64,000 nt of DNA from Natronohydrobacter thiooxidans. GTDB lineage: Bacteria; Pseudomonadota; Alphaproteobacteria; Rhodobacterales; Rhodobacteraceae. A program made the translations under genes and the position numbers. Below are positions 62,944 to 64,000 of the stretch, in pieces (position 1 is the first letter of the stretch; each line of letters starts with the position of its first letter). Location of the stretch: assembly GCF_001884735.1 (NCBI RefSeq), contig NZ_MJAP01000003.1:310001-374000 (forward strand), written 5' to 3'. The notes under the pieces are model-generated. The model did no database searches. It was not told the DNA's origin and was given only the letters and a program-made list of their open reading frames with translations.

Positions 62944-64000
62944 ATGATTAGGAAAACCCTGCTGACAACTGCCGCCACCGCGAGCCTGATGGCCGCCGGA
63001 GCGGCCCATGCTGATTGTTCGATCAAGGTGGGCGTGCTGCACTCGCTTTCGGGCAGCATGGCGATCTCGGAAACCACCCTGCGCGACGTGATGCTGATGC
63101 TGGTCGATCAGCAGAATGCCAAGGGCGGCGTGCTGGGCTGCCAGCTTGAGGCCGTGGTGGTGGACCCGGCCTCCGACTGGCCGCTTTTCGCGGAACTGAC
63201 GCGCCAGCTTCTGACCGTGAACGAGGTCGATGTGATCTTCGGGGCCTGGACCTCGGTGTCGCGCAAGGCGCTGCTGCCGGTGCTGGAGGAACTGAACGGG
63301 CTCTTCTTCTATCCGGTGCAGTATGAAGGGCAGGAAAGCTCGCGCAATGTGTTCTATACCGGTGCGGCGCCGAACCAGCAGGCGATCCCGGCGGTGGATT
63401 ATTTCCTTGAAGAACTGGGCGTCGAGAGCTTCGCGCTTCTGGGCACCGATTATGTCTATCCGCGCACCACGAATGCGATCCTGGAATCCTATCTTCTGTC
63501 CAAGGGCATTGCGGCGGAAGATATCTTCGTCAATTACACGCCCTTCGGGCATGCCGACTGGTCGACCATTGTTTCGGACGTGATCGCGCTCGGGGCTGGC
63601 GGCAAACAGGTGGGCGTGATCTCGACCATCAATGGCGACGCGAATATCGGCTTCTATACCGAACTCGCCGCACAGGGCGTCAGCGCGGATGACATCCCGG
63701 TCGTGGCTTTCTCGGTGGGCGAGGAAGAGCTTTCGGGTCTGGATACCTCGCGTCTGGTCGGCCATCTGGCGGCCTGGAACTATTTCATGTCGGCAGATAC
63801 ACCCGAAAACGAGGAATTCATCGCCGCCTGGCATGAATTCATCGGGGATGAGAACCGCGTGACCAATGACCCGATGGAAGCCCATTACATCGGCTTCAAC
63901 ATGTGGGTGCAGGCGGTCGAGGCGGCGGGCACCACCGATGTCGACGCTGTGCGCGCGGCGATGTGGGGGCAGGAATTCCCCAACCTGACCGGCGGCACGG
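62944..64000 (+). CDS. urtA: Urea ABC transporter substrate-binding protein (partial, 3' end beyond window)
   Basis: The first 352 codons of a secreted binding protein. The signal peptide (RKTLLTTAATASLMAAGAAHA) precedes the mature SIKVGVLHSLSGSMAISETTLRDVMLMLVDQQNAKGG, the urea/short-chain amide SBP opening. Family blocks QYEGQESSRNVFYTGAAPNQQAIPAVDY and INGDANIGFYTEL are diagnostic of UrtA. It should deliver urea to the UrtBCDE importer, whose genes usually follow. The ATG at 62944 has a GGAG upstream. The frame is still open at the window end. Confidence 0.93.
   Translation, partial: MIRKTLLTTAATASLMAAGAAHADCSIKVGVLHSLSGSMAISETTLRDVMLMLVDQQNAKGGVLGCQLEAVVVDPASDWPLFAELTRQLLTVNEVDVIFGAWTSVSRKALLPVLEELNGLFFYPVQYEGQESSRNVFYTGAAPNQQAIPAVDYFLEELGVESFALLGTDYVYPRTTNAILESYLLSKGIAAEDIFVNYTPFGHADWSTIVSDVIALGAGGKQVGVISTINGDANIGFYTELAAQGVSADDIPVVAFSVGEEELSGLDTSRLVGHLAAWNYFMSADTPENEEFIAAWHEFIGDENRVTNDPMEAHYIGFNMWVQAVEAAGTTDVDAVRAAMWGQEFPNLTGGT

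Overview
The window is GC-rich DNA from an alphaproteobacterium, most likely of the Rhodobacterales (Rhodobacter/Roseobacter group). Evidence: the gene orders gpmI-envC-ctpA-rppH and trpG-trpD-trpC-moaC-moeA-lexA; a direct-repeat SOS box of the alphaproteobacterial type (GAAC-N7-GAAC) before lexA; paired DUF6477/DUF6456 genes; and ptsP following what looks like the end of lysC. The genus cannot be fixed from the sequence alone. Most of the window is ordinary chromosomal housekeeping DNA, densely packed, with many 1-4 base start/stop overlaps.

Layout. 1-5.6 kb: end of lysC, ptsP (nitrogen-branch PTS enzyme I), a GNAT, a flavin-reductase-like protein, a GlsB-type membrane protein, an AT-richer orphan P-loop gene and rlmN. 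5.7-11.5 kb (minus): rppH, ctpA, an EnvC-like factor, gpmI, argG. 11.6-15.6 kb: thioesterase, ilvA, then a divergent Hpt / response-regulator-PP2C signalling pair. 15.6-16.2 kb: 630 bases with no convincing gene. 16.2-23.9 kb (plus): hslO, a CoA-type Nudix hydrolase, a CCA-adding-type enzyme, an ABC exporter, a VOC protein, an RlmD/TrmA-type methyltransferase, a NaChBac-type sodium channel, an L,D-transpeptidase lipoprotein, then tRNA-Leu(TAA). 24-31 kb: a small WDPIGL-type protein, a YibQ-like protein, trpGDC, moaC, moeA, lexA.

31-31.9 kb holds the most unusual structure: the lexA 3' end, the convergent intergenic hairpin and the prfC 3' end occur three times in tandem (period about 367 bases). 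The extra lexA pieces are mosaic. 31.7-43 kb: prfC, a DksA-type protein, hisF-hisE, an EamA transporter, a CoA-binding protein, uvrB, a Na/Pi cotransporter, a small coiled-coil protein, argE, and a DUF2059-like secreted protein. tRNA-Ser(CGA) at 43.2 kb is followed by two orphan ORFs, one apparently 5'-truncated, and an IMPACT-family gene.

44.7-48.0 kb (minus) is a cobalamin-riboswitch-controlled operon: an unknown 89-residue protein, then the ATPase, binding protein and permease of a B12-type importer. 48.8-55.7 kb (minus) is a five-gene operon for an oligopeptide-type ABC importer ending in allophanate hydrolase, with a divergent LysR regulator. No urea carboxylase, biuret hydrolase or AtzE/G/H lies nearby, so the transported substrate is open. 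The rest holds dusA, the DUF6477/DUF6456 divergent pair (possibly related to the GTA activator GafA; inference), an ABC-F ATPase, a SAM methyltransferase, and the start of urtA (urea ABC transporter), cut by the window end. With ptsP, the allophanate operon and urtA, nitrogen use recurs, but nothing shows these loci are co-regulated.
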